Assembly: GCA_050330635.1 (NCBI GenBank)
Contig: JBHJNQ010000043.1
Location: forward strand, 1 to 64,000
DNA: 64,000 nucleotides
Direction of reading: 5' to 3'
Source of the DNA: CADEDH01 sp050330635
GTDB lineage: Bacteria; Actinomycetota; Acidimicrobiia; Acidimicrobiales; SZUA-35
The position numbers and the translations under genes are program-made. Position 1 is the stretch's first letter. Each line of letters starts with the position of its first letter. The notes under the pieces were generated by a model that did no database searches, was not told the origin of the DNA, and saw nothing but the letters and a program-made list of their open reading frames with translations. This document shows positions 61,767-64,000 of the stretch, in pieces.

Positions 61767-62959
61767 GCGCGGTCCACCCGCGTGCGCCAGGCGCTGAAGG
61801 ACTTCACTGAACCCGGGCGGGGCGTGCGCAGCCACGGCCACGGGTGTGTCTCGGCGAGGTCCAGCGCAGAGGCTCGGGTCTCGAAGCCGGGGACCGGAGC
61901 GTGAGTGACCGCAAGCGCACGGTCGCGCAGCTCGACTACCGGATCGCCCAGGTAGACCTCGACCGGACGGCCCTCGGCAAGCTCGACGAGCGTCTCGGTC
62001 AGGAACACGAGCCGCTTGCCGTCGAGGCGGAGACGAGCGAGAAGTGGTTCGTCGAACACGAAGGCGGCGGGTAGCTCGGGGTTCGCCGCGAGTGCCGGAT
62101 CGGCCTGCCCCAGTGACTCGGCCGTGAGCCAGACGGTGTCGGGTCCACGATTCGCGACCACGTGGTCCGGGCCGGTGAGGTCGACCTCGTCTGGCCACTC
62201 GACCGTCATCATCGGGAGCTCGTCGGGCCAGTCCTCGATCGGGCACGCATCGCGATACGGGCACCGCCGGCACCACCCCGGCGCTCGTCGCTCGACCTGG
62301 TATCGACTGAAGCCGTAGTGCTTCGAGGAGCCCAGGCCGGTGGTCCACTGCCAGCCGAGCCGGTTAGCGGCGCGCGAGCCATCGAGGAGATGGTGGAAGA
62401 AACGATCCTCGCCCCGGCGCCAGTCCAGGCCGTTGCGCACCGTCCAATCGCTCGCCAACCACATGCGCGTCTGGTTCACCAGCCAGCCGTCCCGCTCGAG
62501 CTCGGCGACGCTCGTGTTCAGGCAAGGAAGCCTCCGATCCCACCCGTCGCCGGGCTCGGTCGTCACCGGTCGTCGCCGGAGCGGCCGACTCGACGCCCGA
62601 CCCAGGCGCGCATACCAGTGGCGTGCGTACTCCTGCCACAGCAGCTCGTCGCGAAACTTCTGCACATCCCGCTCGGGACCGCCGGCGACCGCGTCCCAAA
62701 CATCGCCAAGTGTCAGCAGTCCGTGGCGGACGAAGGGCGATAGGCGCGAGGCACCGCGCCGCTCGACCGGGTCGACCTCGTTGCGGCGGCCGGCATAGCC
62801 GGCGACGTCGAAACCAGCGAGCGTGGCATCGGCCGACCGCTGGCCGCCTCGGATCGAGGATGAACCGGCCACCGTTGCATCGACCAGGTGGCCCAAGTGT
62901 TCGGCCACGAATGCCTCGACCGCTCTGCGAGTCGCAGGGGGAAGTCTGAGTCGCGTCAC
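61763..62959 (-). CDS. photolyase/cryptochrome-like FAD protein with permuted domains
   Basis: 398 residues. The FAD-binding helical domain comes first: YAGRRNEVDPVERRGASRLS, PFVRHGLLTLGDVWDAV, KFRDELLWQEYARHWYARLG, NTSVAELERDGWLVNQTRMW, LASDWTVRNGLDWRRGEDRF, LLDGSRAANRLGWQWTTGLG, YGFSRYQVERRAPGWC. A Cys cluster (CRRCPYRDACPIEDWP) follows. Only then comes an alpha/beta domain (TVWLTAESLGQADPALAANP, AAFVFDEPLLARL, VEVYLGDPVVELRD) that is N-terminal in ordinary photolyases. GTG start. DNA repair or light-signalling role inferred from the fold only. Confidence 0.82.
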   Translation of the reverse strand: MTRLRLPPATRRAVEAFVAEHLGHLVDATVAGSSSIRGGQRSADATLAGFDVAGYAGRRNEVDPVERRGASRLSPFVRHGLLTLGDVWDAVAGGPERDVQKFRDELLWQEYARHWYARLGRASSRPLRRRPVTTEPGDGWDRRLPCLNTSVAELERDGWLVNQTRMWLASDWTVRNGLDWRRGEDRFFHHLLDGSRAANRLGWQWTTGLGSSKHYGFSRYQVERRAPGWCRRCPYRDACPIEDWPDELPMMTVEWPDEVDLTGPDHVVANRGPDTVWLTAESLGQADPALAANPELPAAFVFDEPLLARLRLDGKRLVFLTETLVELAEGRPVEVYLGDPVVELRDRALAVTHAPVPGFETRASALDLAETHPWPWLRTPRPGSVKSFSAWRTRVDRA

Positions 62960-63160
62960 TCCCGCAGTGTGGCGCGTCGGTCCAGCTGTTGACGAAAGGG
63001 CTGTGCGCAGCACGGACTCTTTCGCGCCAGGCTCCAGCGGCGCGGCGGCGACCCGCCCACGAGGCTGATGCCGATCCGATCACGACCGTGAACGACTCGA
63101 TGGTCCACCGCAGTCCGCGCCCGACGGTGGCAGAGCTGGTCTGGGCGCTGTCTGGAGCGG

Positions 63161-63488
63161 TCATCGGTCGGGTTGGTCGAGTGCGCGATCGGCCAGGTCA
63201 CGTTCACCGAGCTCGCGCATCTGCTGGTCCAGGCGCCGGTTCAGGGTGAGGAGCCGGCCGATGATCTCGAGGATCCACCAGTCCATATGGGGTTCTCCTT
63301 GTCGGCAGACGATCGCCACGGTGGCCGTGGGCAATGGTGGTGAACGACGCCACGGTGGCGGGGGTGCGGCGGCGGTGCCGGTCAGCAGCGATGCCCGCCT
63401 GGACTCGCTCGAACAGATCCGGAGGTGGGACGACGCGGCTACCGACGTCAAGAAGCGCTTCGTGCAGGAGGTTCTCGAGACGACTCAT
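63161..63488 (-). pseudogene. short membrane/anti-sigma-like protein, frameshifted
   Basis: MSRLENLLHEALLDVGSRVV, PPPDLFERVQAGIAADRHRR is the cytoplasmic start common to small actinobacterial proteins encoded behind ECF sigma factors. After RRTPATVAS the frame slips. MDWWILEIIGRLLTLNRRL, with its own AAGGAG and ATG at 63,286, is the last coherent part. Its start overlaps an upstream frame ending DRIDGLARLRTTTDLTDDGE (63,485 upwards), which might be the tail of a sigma factor. Confidence 0.45.
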
Positions 63489-63639
63489 CGTTGCTCCTCC
63501 CCGTCGTCGGTCAGATCCGTTGTCGTTCGCAATCGGGCGAGGCCGTCGATCCTGTCGGCGTTGGTGGAGCTGGTTCCCGTACGGCGCAGGTGGTCCAGGC
63601 CTCGCTGCGGCTCTTCACATCCGGGCAACCGGACGAGGC

Positions 63640-63935
63640 AGGGGAACGTCGCCGCTCGGAGCTGGGCATCGGACCTGTGGGCGCAGCTCAACGATCCCGG
63701 CGAGACGCATTCGACGGTCTCGCTGATGGGCCGGTGGCTGCGTGACCGTCCTCAACGCCCTTGCCCCACCCGACGAGAGGCCGACGACGCCGGAGGGCTC
63801 GTCGACCTTCTCATCGCCTCGCAACAGCCCGGCCTCGACGACACCGAGATCGCTGCCCTCGACCAACGACTGCTGACGACCATGGACGCGCTCGGCATCT
63901 CCGAAGCCTGCACCCGACAACTCGCCGGCGGCTGA
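63640..63935 (+). pseudogene. unrecognised protein C-terminus, frameshifted
   Basis: DLWAQLNDPGETHSTVSLMG, RWLRD, a double slip around 63,745-63,815 (VLNALAPPDERP in another frame), then GLVDLLIASQQPGLDDTEIA, ALDQRLLTTMDALGISEACT, RQLAGG. Coherent composition suggests a former gene running plus-strand; family not recognised. Confidence 0.35.
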
Positions 63936-64000
63936 CGACCGCCATCGCGCGCCGATAGGCCGATGTTGGTCCTCTGGCTTGTCACCCGGCCATGCCGGTC

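Overview
The window is high-GC DNA with many GTG starts, 4-bp ATGA/GTGA gene overlaps, deazaflavin-type oxidoreductases, DUF427/DUF6544-type proteins and an OleB-OleC fusion. Together these point to an actinobacterium, plausibly an acidimicrobial or other environmental lineage; the phylum is an inference and no rRNA gene is present to confirm it. It reads as a plastic chromosomal region or genomic island: intact operons separated by pieces of insertion sequences, toxin-antitoxin modules and many frameshifted or truncated genes.

Layout. 0-4 kb: IS66-like end fused to a truncated PLD/DEAD-type helicase, a broken HigBA module, two fragments of a group II intron (with domains V/VI), integrase-core IS and antitoxin scraps. 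4-13 kb: carotenoid oxygenase with a divergent TetR regulator sharing a perfect palindrome; a protein-isoaspartate methyltransferase/erythromycin-esterase fusion; a lipoprotein; an ABC/FtsX exporter pair. 13-17 kb: relics, an MFS exporter, MazF with a decapitated antitoxin, an RHH-PIN module. 17.3-23.7 kb: a copper-type resistance cluster on the minus strand (P1B ATPase, DUF305, multicopper oxidase, SHOCT, BlaI/CopY repressor, M56 peptidase, MerR) with three copies of a TACGACA-N3-TGTCGTA operator. 23.7-26.8 kb: MarR scrap, serine-recombinase pseudogene, Phd-PIN module. 26.9-31.2 kb: a probable aromatic-compound group (YtcJ amidohydrolase, HpaB-type monooxygenase, divergent extradiol dioxygenase). 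31.2-37.2 kb: nested IS110 and integrase-core IS relics around a serine hydrolase and another PIN-RHH pair. 37.2-43.7 kb: a run of actinobacterial housekeeping-type genes, several damaged by nonsense codons, deletions or an 11-bp duplication. 43.7-47.9 kb: GNAT, PadR plus partner, SDR/DUF2867 with SRPBCC. 48.3-49.2 kb: IS256 pseudogene.

49.3-54.0 kb holds the clearest complete pathway: oleA-oleBC-oleD, the long-chain olefin (beta-lactone) route. OleA condenses two acyl-CoAs, OleD reduces the beta-keto acid, the OleC half makes the beta-lactone and the OleB half decarboxylates it to a cis-olefin. All junctions overlap by 4 bp. 54-58.7 kb: chimeric relics, deazaflavin reductase, flavodoxin, dienelactone hydrolase, a toxin-antitoxin pair, decayed lipoproteins. 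58.8-64 kb: MgtE-type transporter lacking its N domain, DUF4188 relic, DUF427, and a photolyase-like protein whose two domains appear permuted, overlapping a DUF2256-DUF3253 gene.

Many single-base frameshifts are scattered across otherwise well-conserved genes. Some may be base-calling errors and some real decay; the sequence alone cannot separate these except where a mechanism is visible, as in the 11-bp duplication.
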